From positions 4,507,501 to 4,571,500 of the forward strand of contig JAFBJZ010000635.1 of assembly GCA_016785225.1 (NCBI GenBank): 64,000 nt of DNA, given 5' to 3'. Under the pieces are notes generated by a model. That model did not search any database, was not told the DNA's origin, and was given only the letters and a program-made list of their open reading frames with translations. A program made the position numbers and the translations under genes. Below, piece by piece: positions 40,112-51,200 of the stretch; position 1 is the first letter of the stretch; each line of letters starts with the position of its first letter. Source of the DNA: Psettodes erumei (lineage: Eukaryota > Chordata > Actinopteri > Pleuronectiformes > Psettodidae).

Positions 40112-41574
40112 CTCCTCCAGCGAAACACCTATTAAAGCACGTCTTCCCACAACACAGCGCCCCGTAAACACAAAACTGCTTCGTCAGCTCCGTCTCGTCA
40201 TCTCCATGCACAGATTTAGCGGCGCAGCCTCAAACTTCCCGCGCCCTTTCCTCACTTAACTGCAGAGTCACAAACTTCGTCCCGCCGCCTCACGTCAAGG
40301 TCGCGCTTTTTGATTTCGCCCGGATCGGTGACGGGAGTCCGCTGGCAGGCGGGCGGCGAGGGCTCGGCGGTTTGAAAGAGCTGGACGCGCTTGAGTGAAA
40401 GCGATCGTTCCTGCCGGGTGGAGATTTAACAGAAACGCCAACCGGGACAGGAAGCGGAGGTCACGGCGAAGCTTTCTCACGCCGCGCAGCATCAAAAGCG
40501 TCCGCCGATGGGAATGTGCCGTCGTCCTTTTCCCACTCTGGCAAAAACTCCACGTCCCACGTGTGAGGTACAGTAAGTGATGTCACGTGCGTACGGTTTG
40601 CCGGCGTCGCTACACATCATCGTCAGAAAGCTGCCGGCAGGACGTCTCGGCCCGCAGCTCGGTGCAGCTGCCAGATGAATTGTTAAACTTCTTCTGCAGG
40701 CAACAAACCGTGGCTGACTAACAAACCTCCACAGACACACACAGTTAGTTCATTAGCACAACTGCATGAGAATAAAAGAACACACAACAAACGAGCGTTG
40801 GTTTTTTTATCCATTGGCAGGATTACACAACTGCAGAGATATTTACAGCTGCTTCTTTATTACTCGCCGAACGAAGACATGAAGATTAAACGTGTTGTTG
40901 TGCATTTATTAAAAACCAAACAACGAGGCATTCTCATGTTGTTTAAAAAATAAAAATGTCTTCACGCCTGCAGAGTTTGGGATTGCACCAGCCCCACCTC
41001 ACCCTGTGGCCGGCACATAAAACTTTCACGCGTCGGCCGGTCTTCACCTTCCAACTCATCGGACTCCTGACGGGTCGGTTCTGCGTCACCTCGTGCTTTC
41101 TTTCACTCGGCGCACGACTACGTGATGTAAACGAATTTTTATTTACCCCCGGGGGGGAAAAACAAGACACGTACGGGTCAGCTGGAGTTCATCCGGTTCA
41201 TTTGGCCTCCACCCTGATCTGATTAAACCCGCTCGTCTCAATTTACGGCCCGATCCTCTCCGTAAAATCAGGAGGAAAAGTGGCGGGGTGGGGGGGGCAA
41301 TGAAGTTTTTAAAGGGGAATGAAGAGGCGGATCGGAGAAGAGTCAAGCGGAGGTGAAGTGAGAAAACGATTGTGAATTTGATGCGGAGATAACAGGATGA
41401 GGTGACACTCCGTCGCCCGGCGCTGCCGACTGAACGCATTTAATGAATAGAGGAAAAGAGTTTTTACTTGGCTGGACTCCATTTTTCTCATGCAATTGTT
41501 TTTTTTTTTTGCAAACACAACACGCCCCCCCCCCTTTTTTTTTCCTGGAGCAAATCTCACTCCATGAAAAACAG
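40110..41574. other. unique sequence, no gene recognised
   Basis: GC-rich between 40250 and 40560, otherwise mixed, with G- and T-runs near 41290, 41500 and 41527. Open frames are not splice-bounded. Confidence 0.4.
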
Positions 41575-41640
41575 CACAGTGAAATAAACTCAATATCTGC
41601 AGAGGCCCTGCAGTGCTGGCGATAAGATACTGCAAAGAAA
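41575..41640. promoter_or_regulatory. CNE candidate
   Basis: AACTCAATATCTGCAG and TGGCGATAAGATACTGC (GATAAG) between homopolymer-rich segments. Confidence 0.25.
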
Positions 41641-42370
41641 AATAGAACTTCAACATTAAATGGGAAGAGAGAGAGAGAGAAAAAAAAACAACACAACATA
41701 TTGGTTTATGCTGAAGATGTGCGACGGCACCACTCCTGAATGCGTAAGGCTTAAAAACGCCCATCAGGCTGCATCCGGGAGCGGGACACTTGAAGGGGAG
41801 CGGCGTGCTCCTCCTGCTGAGGGAGGTGTTCAGGGACTCATTACACCGGGACGTTTGAAATTTCCACAAAATCAGCAGCGTGGAAAAAGATCCACATTAA
41901 GCATCCACAGGGGAAATACAGTAATTAAGTTAATATCTTAATATTGCTGCCGTCGTCTCACTCGTCACATTTCTTCTCCTGCAGCTTTTTCACGTCGGGC
42001 GGAGCAACAGTCATTTTTATCTTTTTTTTTTTTTTTTTCCCAAACAAACTCCCCCCAAAAAGTTTGAAGCTCATCCGTTAAAAGAAGCAGCCAGCAGGAC
42101 AGCGGTGAGCAACGGGTCGCTGGTGTTGAACGCTCCCGCATCCCGAGCGCAGGATGTGCTGAACCCAAAAAAAAAAAAAAAACATGACGCTGAGATGTAA
42201 ACGTTTACCAAAGCAGTGAAATAATAAAGCGGTGTAAATATCAGCTCAGTCAGCGTGTGACTGTCTGCGACCGCCTGTTTGTTTCTGGGGGTCCACGCCT
42301 CGCCGCCTCATTACTAAAACATCAAGCGCGTTGCATTAACGCTCCCTGACAGCCCTGCCTCGCCTCCACT
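41641..42370. other. unique sequence, no gene recognised
   Basis: Contains A8, T17 (near 42022) and A15 (near 42167) runs. Confidence 0.4.
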
Positions 42371-42399
42371 GATGTATGCTGAACTTGACATTTCTCCAG

Positions 42400-42570
42400 G
42401 CTTGTTTGTTTGCATGTGCCCGAACGTCTCGCTTCGCTTTTCTGGGCTCCTCTTACACTTTGGATCTTGCGGCGTCCGTCGAGCATCAGAGATGGCGAGG
42501 CGACGCGTTCCTCTGCCGCCGGGTGAGTCACGTGACGGAGGATCGTCGGGGACGCCTGAGCGAGGTGAAG
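42400..42570 (+). other. exon-like open segment, plus strand
   Basis: A TTTCTCCAG acceptor precedes 57 open codons (phase 0 to 0) that end exactly at a GTAAGT donor at 42571. The last part reads RWRGDAFLCRRVSHVTEDRR. A second GTGAGT donor lies inside at about 42522. The first 20 residues are Cys/Phe-rich and less convincing. I recognise no family. Confidence 0.2.
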
Positions 42571-43092
42571 GTAAGTCGGCGCTAACCGTGATAAAGGGAT
42601 TGAGCCGCTGCAGCCGTCCCAGCAGATTTTGGACGACCCCCCCCCAGGACTTTGACCCCACAGACGCCGTGTTTTGTGCGACGGGCCATCCATCTCAGCT
42701 AAGAAGCTCCGACTTGCCGTTTTCTTTTGTCCGATTTTGCTGAAGCACACTTTTTTCTTTTTTTTTATTCTGCAGATGCTGCACCGTGAGAGCGCGGTGG
42801 GGGGGGGGGCAATGTGAGCGAACAGCGGACGACGAATTCAGATGTGCTACATGATCCGCTTCCATCAAGTTTGAGGAAAAACTACAAACTAAATTAAGCT
42901 TTCAAGCTTTTCCATTAGAGAAAAACTCCAAATATTACACAGTACAGCAGTTACTGTAAGATGTCATGGAAGGAAAAACTCGCAACCTGAACGCCACGTG
43001 ATCGACTGTGCGAGCTTCCTGTCGCGTGCGTCTCCCGCGACGCCACTGTATCTGCACTGGTTTACTAAAACGGGCCGAGCCAGGACAGACAG
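42571..43092. other. unique sequence, nothing recognised
   Basis: C8 and G9-10 runs at about 42639 and 42799. No gene. Confidence 0.45.
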
Positions 43093-43118
43093 ACACACAC
43101 ACACACACACACACACAC
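43093..43118. repeat. (CA)n microsatellite
   Basis: CA array of about 26 bp. TGCCCCCTAGCG follows at 43213-43224, a weak CTCF-like core. Confidence 0.97.
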
Positions 43119-43362
43119 CGAGCGACGCCTGGGGTTGGTGAAGATATTTGTTCACACCTGCAGGACGGCTGAATGCCGAGATTTGAAGGCTTTTATTTTG
43201 AAGTCTACTTCCTGCCCCCTAGCGCTCAGTCGCTTGCAGCTTTAACAAACATTGTTATTTCCACGACGCCCACGTTAAATCTCTGAGATATGTCTGCTTA
43301 ATGCAAACCCATGCAAAGAAGTAATCAGCTGTAGATACCTCCAGCGCCCGTTGTTACGCAGC

Positions 43363-43411
43363 GAGGAGGAGGAGGAGGAGGAGGAGGAGGAGGAGGAGGA
43401 GGAGGAGGAGC
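43363..43411. repeat. (GGA)n polypurine tract
   Basis: About sixteen GGA units without a break. Triplex- and quadruplex-capable. Confidence 0.97.
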
Positions 43412-43729
43412 AGGTGGGGGCGTCATTGTTCACCGCGGCGCCCGGGGGAGGCTTGTCATGCGCCGTGCAGATCTCTGTTTGTTTGGCTTATCCTGACAGG
43501 AACGATTCATCACTGCCGGGCCGCGTTCAGCGCTAACCACCGCCAGCGCCTCCTTTCGTTCCACGGGACGGGTCCTCGAACGCCTCGCCCCCCCGCCCCC
43601 CGTCCCCCGTCGACTCGCCGCCTCCTTCCTTTCTTCTCCCTTTTATCTGGTTGTGTCTCTCCGCTCTTGTTCTTTTTGTCCTTGTCCTTCCTCCATTGTT
43701 CTTCGTGCTCATCCTCTGTTTCTTATGTT

Positions 43730-43900
43730 CTCATTTCGCCTCATTACGCCACACTCCCTAATTTCCCTGCAGTACAGTCGTCACCTACAGTAGAAAATAC
43801 ACTCAAATTACTCCATCCTCTGTTGCCGGGCGTAACGTGTCTGCCCGTGTTGTTTTTGTTTGTGGGATTCCTGTTATCTAATTAGATGTAATCCATCACC
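43730..43900. promoter_or_regulatory. CNE candidate, strong texture
   Basis: CCTCATTACGCC, CCCTAATTTCCC and CTCAAATTACTCC. Then ATCTAATTAGAT at 43876-43887, a perfect 12-bp homeodomain palindrome, followed by GTAATCC. Confidence 0.38.
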
Positions 43901-43924
43901 TCCGGCCCCACTCGCCGTCCCGTC

Positions 43925-44215
43925 GCAGGTTAAATAGACTCCGCTGCGCGTATTACACGCCGAAACATGTTTTCCTCCCCCGGCTATCAAAACATGAAGA
44001 ATGGAAAATCGTTGTTTTCCTCCCCGCAGATAGATATCTTCTATCATAATGATGAAAGCGCGGTGAGAAGCGGCCCCACTCGCCATTATTGATGACCCGC
44101 GCAGTGTCTACTGGGAGACGGTGCTGCATTAAGCATGAAAAGCGGGTTTGTTGAGGAACAATAATCCCGTTCCTGGAAGGGGATTAGTGCGATTTAATGA
44201 GTCATATCTGCATTT
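43925..44215. promoter_or_regulatory. CNE candidate, strong texture
   Basis: GCGTATTACACGCC, a GATAGATATC/TCTATCATAATGATG segment, GCCATTATTGATGACC, CTGCATTAAGCATG, CAATAATCCC, GGGGATTAGTGCG and TTTAATGAGTCATATC. The OTX/PITX-type TAATCC and GGATTA face each other at 44162-44186. All frames are short. Confidence 0.4.
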
Positions 44216-44760
44216 ATGCGCACGCACGCCCGCGCTGCGCATCCCGTCGGCGTTCGGACCTTGAAAAAAAAACGCCCCGGCCTGTCGTCGCAATCATCTT
44301 TAAGTTAACCTTTTTGTTAACCCGTCCCCCAGCCGCCGTGACGCGCCGCACGTTGCGCTCCAAGCGGGCCGGGTGCGGAGACGGCGGCGGTAATTGGAGT
44401 GGATCGAGCGCCGCTGAGGTTTGTGCTCGGAATAAAAGCGAGGAGGTTTGGAAACAAACGTCACAAGAGGCCGCAGGACGTTTGGTTCCCGTCTCCGGCT
44501 CGTCTGGTTCTGAGCCGCGTCAACGATAATAACGCGGGTTCAGGTTTATCGGATCCGTCCGTTAGAAAACGTCCTGCCGTCCCGACACGTAAAACGAAGC
44601 GTCTGTCACTTCCACTTCTTGAGTATCTTGAGACACTTCAGGTCCATTACGCTCTGATCTCGACTTTATTGATACGCACCAAACGTCCTTGGCCAAATAA
44701 AAACTGTTTTTTTAATTAAATATAGGAACATCCACACTTGATCGGACCTTGACGCGCCGT
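44216..44760. other. unique sequence, no gene recognised
   Basis: GC-rich to about 44540, then AT-richer. The plus-strand open frame is Arg/Ser-rich and not splice-bounded. Confidence 0.4.
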
Positions 44761-44764
44761 ACAA

Positions 44765-44945
44765 GAAGATAATTAAGTTTTGATTAATTCGCATTGTGTG
44801 GCTTTTGTGTGCTATCTTTAGACCTTTGTGCGCTTTCAGCAACGATTTTACTCACAGTATGTTTATAGTTGCGTTAACGATCTGCCAGACTCGCTAATTA
44901 CTTCTCTGATAAGCGACTTTATCAAAACAAAAATTAATGAGGAAC
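44765..44945. promoter_or_regulatory. CNE candidate with inverted GATA pair
   Basis: AGATAATTAAG, TTGATTAATTCGC, GTGCTATCTTTAGACC, CGCTAATTACTTC and AAAATTAATGAGG. TGATAAG (44908-44914) and CTTTATCA (44917-44924) form an inverted GATA pair. Confidence 0.4.
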
Positions 44946-46117
44946 GCGCCGGGTGTTTGTGTCGAGACGCGTTGTTCACAAATCGGCCGTTAACGATCCG
45001 CCCCGACGCGTTGGTTCGCGCTAGCGAGCTCGCCGGCCAATCACTGAACAGCAGAACGTAGCCGCTTAGCTTCCCGTCGGTTTGCATCAGGTGCGGGTCC
45101 GCCGCAGTTTTTATTTCTGCCGTGACGCCACCGCTCACGGCTCCAGATACGGATGAATTTAAAGGGAGGAAAAAAACAAGCAGCATAAAAATCAACAGCA
45201 GAAGAAAAGAAGAAGATAAAAGGAGCATCAAAGTGAAATGTAAGAAGAAGGAGGAGGAGGAGGAGAGTCCCGGGCAATTAAAGGGAGATCAGCACCTGAA
45301 TGTTTTTCTATACCGGCGGGGTTTAAGAAGTGATTTAAAAGATTACAGACATCCAGCAGCCGGGAGACGCACACTCGGGTTCATTTAGAGTCCAGGAGCG
45401 GCGCTGGCTCGCGGCCAATCGCTGCTCGTCTCTCGTCTGGACTCCGACGCTGAAGCGCGAGGGGAAAACGATCCTGATCCCCGGAGCTGTTTGCGAAGCG
45501 CCGGGGGGACGTGGGCGAGGTGGTTGCTCGGGACGCGTCGATGTGATGAGGTAAATATACAACACCGGCAGCCTGTTGGCGAGTCAAAGAAAAAAAGTCG
45601 TCCCGCGCTGTCGGTGCTGCACTGGCACGTGTAACTTTTAATAATGACGTGATGTTGATGAATGAAGGTTTGTTTTGGAAAAGCTCAGTCGCTTGTTTAA
45701 ATATCATCAGCGACGACGTTCCTAATGCAATTACTTCAGCCTGGTGTTCTGATGCTCCTCCAGTGGTTTCCTTTCCCTCAGAGTTTATACTCGTTAAATC
45801 TGTGAGACGCTCCCTCAACGTAAAAATGAAAAAAAAAAGACTCAAAATGATCAAATGTGCGTCATTCCAGCTGGACGTCAGGGTTTGAACACAGCGCTGC
45901 ATCAGATCACTGCAGCACGATAACAACAGGAGCTTTGATGTGAGCACGCGCTCCTCCACCTTGACCGATGCTTTTTTTCTTTATCGCTTTCAGTTGAGGC
46001 AGTCAGTCATTATTCCTCCTCCTCCTCCTCACCTCTCACATCCATCGTCCACAACACCATCAATTCGCTTGTTTTCTGTGCAGCCAACACAGCAGGTCAG
46101 TCTGACAAGGACAAACA

Positions 46118-46118
<1 letters not shown>
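44946..46118. other. unique sequence, no gene recognised
   Basis: AAG/GGA purine tract at about 45239-45264 and (CCT)n at 46016-46033. Frames on both strands lack splice-bounded protein-like segments. Confidence 0.4.

Positions 46119-46151
<33 letters not shown>
46119..46151. repeat. (TG)n microsatellite
   Basis: TG array of 33 bp. Confidence 0.97.
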
Positions 46152-46155
<4 letters not shown>

Positions 46156-46484
46156 TCTTTTATCTCTCCGTCTATTTTGATGCACGCCGAGCAGGTCGTG
46201 CGGCGCCGTCCACTTCCTGCTCTGAAAAGCCGATAAGAAACGTCGCTGCTTTTTTAAATAAACAACATCCTGGAAACAAAGCAGTTAAGGGTTGAGGCCT
46301 CGACGTGCGTCCGACAGAACCGGTTCAGAACCAGCCAATCACTCGACAGAACTCACCTCGGGATTTTCACTAACAACAAGTGTGGAGCAAACGCGCCTCC
46401 TCAAAACTACGGCGGCGGGCGATTGACCAACGCTGATGCTGAGGGGGGGGGTAATCTTCGGCAGACTATCACATCCACACTGTA

Positions 46485-46562
46485 AAAGGCCACTGTTCAA
46501 TAATTAGTCAATAATCATTAGTCGCGGCTTGACGGAAGATTGAGTGCTAAATATCTCCTCCC
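46485..46562. promoter_or_regulatory. CNE candidate
   Basis: TTCAATAATTAGTCAATAATC, ATTAGTCGC and GAGTGCTAAATATC in 75 bp. An A16 run follows at about 46592. Confidence 0.34.
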
Positions 46563-46728
46563 GCAAAGACGGCGAGGAAACGGATGATTGCAAAAAAAAA
46601 AAAAAAAATGAGCATGTGTTTCTAGAGAGAGAGAGAGAGACATTCAGAAATCAATGGAGAGAGAGAGAGGAGGCGCAGGCCTGAGTGTAACAGAGAGGAA
46701 ATTATGAAGCAAGGTGAGCAGATGATGA

Positions 46729-46729
<1 letters not shown>

Positions 46730-46791
<62 letters not shown>
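46730..46791. repeat. (GT)30, longest uninterrupted array
   Basis: Perfect GT array of about 61 bp, preceded by GA-rich purine sequence at 46626-46671. Confidence 0.98.
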
Positions 46792-46792
<1 letters not shown>

Positions 46793-47059
46793 AACCCAGC
46801 AGGCCCCAGGTGTGCAGCTGCGCGGCAGGTAGGATGTGTGATGACGGGATGATGGGATACGGAGCGGTGGGTGCAGACAAACGACAGGACAGTCTCCTCC
46901 TCAAGATCAGCTCAAAGCAACTGGATTAAAAAACAACAACACACATCTGAGCAATGCTCTGTTCACCATAATCCAGCATATCTGATGGGGAAATGCAGAA
47001 AATCTCTGGAGAGTTGCATCAAATCTGAAAAGACGGCACATTTGCCAGAAAAAAAACCC

Positions 47060-47165
47060 TCATTGCCGGCTAATTCTGCGTCGCTCAAGTCGTCGAGTAA
47101 CTGTAAATTAATCTGAAAAATTATTGTTAAGCAAGAATGTCGAGCGTTAATTGGTTTGGTGGCTG
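47060..47165. promoter_or_regulatory. CNE candidate
   Basis: CCGGCTAATTCTGC, CTGTAAATTAATCTG, AAAATTATTGTTAAGC and GCGTTAATTGG. Confidence 0.35.
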
Positions 47166-47399
47166 AACAGACGTAACGTGAAGAAAAAGAAGAAACATTT
47201 TAAAAAGAAAGAGGAAGCAGCAGCAGGTTAAACTCCCAGACATGGATACGAGCTCGGTATCATGCAGGAGACACAACAGATTACTCCTGGCAGCGCCGCC
47301 CAGCTCTTCCGTCGGCTTCCTCGCACAAAAACACGCCGTATAATCTAAAGCCGGCAGCTGTGCGAATGGCAACTCATTTTCCAGCGGAGAAAAGGAAAC

Positions 47400-47500
47400 G
47401 TCCGCGACTGAATGCGGGCAAACATCTGTGTATTTACGTGCGTTAGCGACAGATATTGTGTCCATTATTGCAATTGCTGTTTTGATAGCGCGCGCCAAAC
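47400..47500. promoter_or_regulatory. CNE candidate
   Basis: CAGATATTGTGTCC and CCATTATTGCAATTGCTG. The minus-strand frame across 47240-47498 is open but has no splice bounds. Confidence 0.22.
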
Positions 47501-47738
47501 AAGCGGCCCGACCGGTTATTCAGCCAGAAAACGAATATGTGGATTACGTGCTGCTTTTGGCTTCCCTCGGCCGGGGGAAGGCCCGAGTGCGAAATCCCGG
47601 GAATTGAAACTTAATAGGAAAAGCTGAAGTCGTCCGGACAGCTGGAGAGAGCGGGAAGTCGCCGTGTTTACCCACTGTGTAAAAGTTTAACAGCAGGAGG
47701 AGATTTGTGCGCAGTAATAAAAGGCTGTGCAGCGTAGC

Positions 47739-47739
47739 C

Positions 47740-47786
<47 letters not shown>

Positions 47787-47811
47787 CACACACACACAGA
47801 ACCACACACAC
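47739..47811. repeat. (CA)n microsatellite, long
   Basis: CA array to 47783, then two further short arrays split by GAA. Confidence 0.97.
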
Positions 47812-47884
47812 GCGCTACACGTATGAAGGAACACACGTTAGCGTGCGAGGCTGTGAGAAAGGCAGAGGTGGAGACAGACAGGGG

Positions 47885-47936
47885 AGGTGGTGGTGGTGGC
47901 AGTACTGCTGGTGGTGGTGGTGGTGGTGGGGGTGGA
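47885..47936. repeat. (GGT)n array
   Basis: Two GGT arrays split by CAGTACTGCT, ending in a G-run. Confidence 0.96.
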
Positions 47937-48074
47937 GGCGCCGCCACACCGCCTGAGAGCCGTGTCTCTCCTGTGAGGTAACAGGGCGCGGGCCGGCCAT
48001 CCAGAAAATAGAAAGTGAAAGGTGTTTTAGAGAGAGACGCTGGATAAAAAGGTGATCCAGGCTCGCTCGCCCCC

Positions 48075-48076
<2 letters not shown>

Positions 48077-48120
<44 letters not shown>
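48077..48120. repeat. (CA)n microsatellite
   Basis: CA array of 44 bp. Confidence 0.97.
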
Positions 48121-48122
<2 letters not shown>

Positions 48123-48124
48123 GG

Positions 48125-48654
48125 TCGGGCCATGCCAAACCAGAAAGCTGTGTGAGTGCTGAGCGGCGCTGTGGGAGCCGGGGCTGCTGGGAGGTTTGAT
48201 ATCTACTGTGTGTGGATGGACGGGGACGGGATGGGGGGGTTAAAAATAAAAGTAGCACTACGTTTTGTTTTTCAACAGGACAGCTCAGGATGTGTCGCAC
48301 ATCTACGCAGATTTCCACTGAACAAAAAAAAAAAAAAACAATCTGCCGCCGCACGGCTCACATACGACGCAAAATAACACGCGGTGGGAGACGGATAATC
48401 GCGCCAAACATTTACCTCTTCTATTCATCGGAAGCCGACAATGGGCCGGCGCACAAACGATGTAAGCCGTGGATTATGATTTTAGTAATCACCCGTGACC
48501 TCGCCCGGCATTTCTCATTGCGTAGTCGTTGATATGGAAAAACTCGTAAAAAGCAGATAAGCTCTCTGGCCGGGAGCCGGTTCTCGCTTTCGCCCTCCAC
48601 CTGAAGCTTCGCCCCAGCGTTCCCGCGTCCTCCATCCTCCTCGGAAGCAACGCG
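48125..48654. other. unique sequence, no gene recognised
   Basis: A15 run near 48325. Mixed composition. Confidence 0.45.
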
Positions 48655-48955
48655 TTCAATTTTAGGATTAAATAAGCCGGATATAGCGAGGAAAGCCTCC
48701 CACGGCGGGAAATTAGGGTTTTGGCGGCGCAGGTTGCCTCCGAGAGCGAGTGAAGAGGATGTCCTCCAGATTTACGTCGTCTTCCTGCTGTGCCACCACG
48801 TTATGCAAAGCAACGCGGCGGCGTGTTACACGTGTAAACGCCGTGGCAGCGACGCCCGCTGAATTATTAAGAGCAAACACGATGTAAAGACGCGCACACG
48901 TACGCAGGAGCCGACATTGGAAGCTGAGCAGATGCATAATACATGTATGTAGATC
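48655..48955. promoter_or_regulatory. CNE candidate, diffuse
   Basis: TTTTAGGATTAAATAAGCC (GGATTA), GGAAATTAGGG, GTTATGCAAAGC, GCTGAATTATTAAGAGC and GCATAATACATGTATG spread over 300 bp. Confidence 0.3.
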
Positions 48956-49134
48956 TAATCTGCGCGGCGGGAGCGGAGCGTGCGCGCGTTGCCTGTCATA
49001 CGTGAGCGCAGCTGGAGAAACACGCGGTTCACGGGTTTAATCGTCCCCGCGACGCCTCGTTCGACGACGCGATTGCGACTTCTCGGTGAAAATCTGCATC
49101 TTAAATGAGGAGCGGCGTGAACTTCCTCCTTCCT

Positions 49135-49225
49135 GCGTCCAGCGCCACCATATTTATAGATTTGTCTTTCACTGCTCAAAAATGTCTTTGGCATTATCGT
49201 CTCGGCGGCGATAAAACCCGTCAGC
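49135..49225. promoter_or_regulatory. CNE candidate
   Basis: CCACCATATTTATAGATTTG, CTTTGGCATTATCG and GGCGATAAAACCC in a stretch less GC-rich than its flanks. 48956-49134 and 49226-49561 are CpG-rich without a recognisable gene. Confidence 0.32.
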
Positions 49226-49559
49226 CGGGGAGACGACCATCTTCTGATTTTACAATGCGACGAATCACAGGCCCCCCCCACCATCAGAAATCGATCACCC
49301 GTCGCGGGTAAAACGCGTCGACATCGCCGCGAGTCACGATCAATTCTTACGAGGGGCGAGGCCGATCGACGAGTCGCCGCGCATCGGCGAATAATCAAAT
49401 CGCATCACGGCCGTCATCTTCAAAACAACCACGACTGCATCCACTTCCTGATTCACGACAACCATCAGCGGCGGTCATTGATCCGGCCCGACCATTATTG
49501 GTTCTTTCGGCACAGGCGTGGCCTCGGAGGAGATGCGACGCCTGCAGCTGTGTTATTTC

Positions 49560-49561
<2 letters not shown>

Positions 49562-49601
<40 letters not shown>
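49562..49601. repeat. (CA)20 microsatellite
   Basis: Perfect CA array of 40 bp. Confidence 0.98.
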
Positions 49602-49604
<3 letters not shown>

Positions 49605-49774
49605 GATGTTCACTGAGATCTTTATTCATCGAGAGAATCCCCGGTCACGTCCGGCAAACACACGGCCATTAAAAACCAAGCGTGCGTGCGTGCGGCGCCG
49701 TAACAGGCCACGCCCTGAAACCAGAGATGAAACGTCCTCGCTCTTTAAAAAAAAAAAAAAAAAATCTAATCAAC

Positions 49775-49866
49775 AGTAATGGCTGCGATCTGGTTCAGAG
49801 AAATGCCGCCGGCGCTTATTAATCAAGGAGTTCTTCAGGATGAGAGATTGACGGAGCGCCGTGATT
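49775..49866. promoter_or_regulatory. CNE candidate
   Basis: GCGCTTATTAATCAAGG and GAGATTGACGG after an A18 run at about 49748. Confidence 0.25.
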
Positions 49867-50125
49867 TTCCCCGAGACACGAGGGCGAGCGCCGAGCGCCG
49901 CCGCCGCTCCCCGGTGATTTCAGGTTAATCTGGCGTCACGTCCTCGCTGCGAACCCGCCGCGACAGCAGCCGGCCAAATGCCAGGCGCGTTCATAAGCGG
50001 TCGATTGACCTATCGAAGAACCACGGGCGACGCCCGCCGTCCTCATTTGTCACGCGGGTGCTTGAATCCGGAGCTGGAGATTACTCCGCAAGTTTCTGAG
50101 CACAAAACTTTTTTTTTTTTTTTTT

Positions 50126-50280
50126 GTCTTATCAGCTGGAACTTTCATGCAAGTGAAATGAACGAGCCGAACGCAGCGCAGGTAAATTTCCCCAGGCAAG
50201 AAGCAATTTAACAGCAGCCCCTTAATATGATTTAAAACCACGAGCGGCGGCAATGAATCAAACGGCGGCGTTTATTGTGA
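50126..50280. promoter_or_regulatory. CNE candidate, strong texture
   Basis: CTTATCAGCTGG (GATA plus E-box), GGTAAATTTCCCC, AGCAATTTAACAGC, CTTAATATGATTTAAAACC and GGCAATGAATC. The minus strand of this region is open for short stretches only. Confidence 0.38.
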
Positions 50281-50289
50281 GAGGGGTGT

Positions 50290-50870
50290 CGACGTGGACT
50301 TAACATTCAACTCGTGAAAACACAACGCAACACAAAGTTGACTTTCTCGCAGATCCGAATCATTTGTGTTGTGTTTCTCCTCCACACTTTCCTCCTCCTG
50401 TCATTTTTTCCTTTAGTTTCATCAGACTCTGTCCCGGACCTCTCGCTCCTGTCAACGGCAGCCTGGACTTTCTGTCTCTGCAGCTCGTGGTAAATCCTCA
50501 CGAGGTCCCGAATCCTTCCGGCCGAGACGTCTTCTCTCCACCGCTGACGAGGGGAAACATGTCCGCCCACGACCCGGAGAGCGCTCCGCGCGGCCGCCGA
50601 GCGTTTTCTCGGCCGTGCGAATGCTCATCCGCCCGTCCGCGGGGCGGAGGTATCCTTTATTCTCACATCAGCCTGAAGAAGTAAAAACATTTCGCTGCTG
50701 ATCAGTCCACCGGTGGCTCCGTCTTTGGAACACATCCCAAAATATCTGCCTCCATCCTCGGGCGGAAACTCGATGGAAAGGAAATACGGACGCCGCGATG
50801 AATTTGTCCCGCGACGTGTTCCTCGCCGATCAGAATCGTCTCTGCCCAAACTGAACCGGCACATCTGCAC
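50290..50870. other. unique sequence, no gene recognised
   Basis: Both strands have frames of about 85-105 codons around 50307-50684. Neither shows a domain or splice-bounded exon I can support. Confidence 0.35.
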
Positions 50871-50875
50871 TTGGA

Positions 50876-50950
50876 GGCCGTGATTAACATCTGGATGAAT
50901 TGCTGCTGATTCCCAGTTTTTTCACACCCGTGTGTGATTGGCCGTGCATG
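50876..50950. promoter_or_regulatory. CNE candidate
   Basis: CCGTGATTAACATCTGG, TGGATGAATTGC and GTGTGATTGGCC. Confidence 0.27.
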
Positions 50951-51132
50951 GCGCCGCGCCCTGGCGTCCACGCTGAGTCCGCGGGCGATGGATTTGGTTC
51001 CCGTGACGCCACCTCGGCCACGACGCAGAGAGGAAGGTAACGGCCCGAGGCGCTTCTACCTGCGCGAAAACCACCTATGAATTGCAAGCGGAGCCACAAG
51101 GACAATCAGCTGGGAAGAGGAAAAAAAAAAAG

Positions 51133-51200
51133 CCTGGGTGCGCTTGATTCATCATCCGCTGGAATTACTCGGTAACGCAGGGTGAAGCATTAACCTTGGC
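51133..51200. promoter_or_regulatory. CNE candidate
   Basis: CTTGATTCATCATCC, GGAATTACTCGG and AAGCATTAACCTTGG after an A11 run. Confidence 0.27.

Noticed and set aside
47127..47498. 123-codon minus-strand frame
   Set aside because: The middle part looks somewhat protein-like, but it lacks splice bounds, crosses an A/T-rich CNE candidate and ends in poly-Phe/Leu from A-runs.
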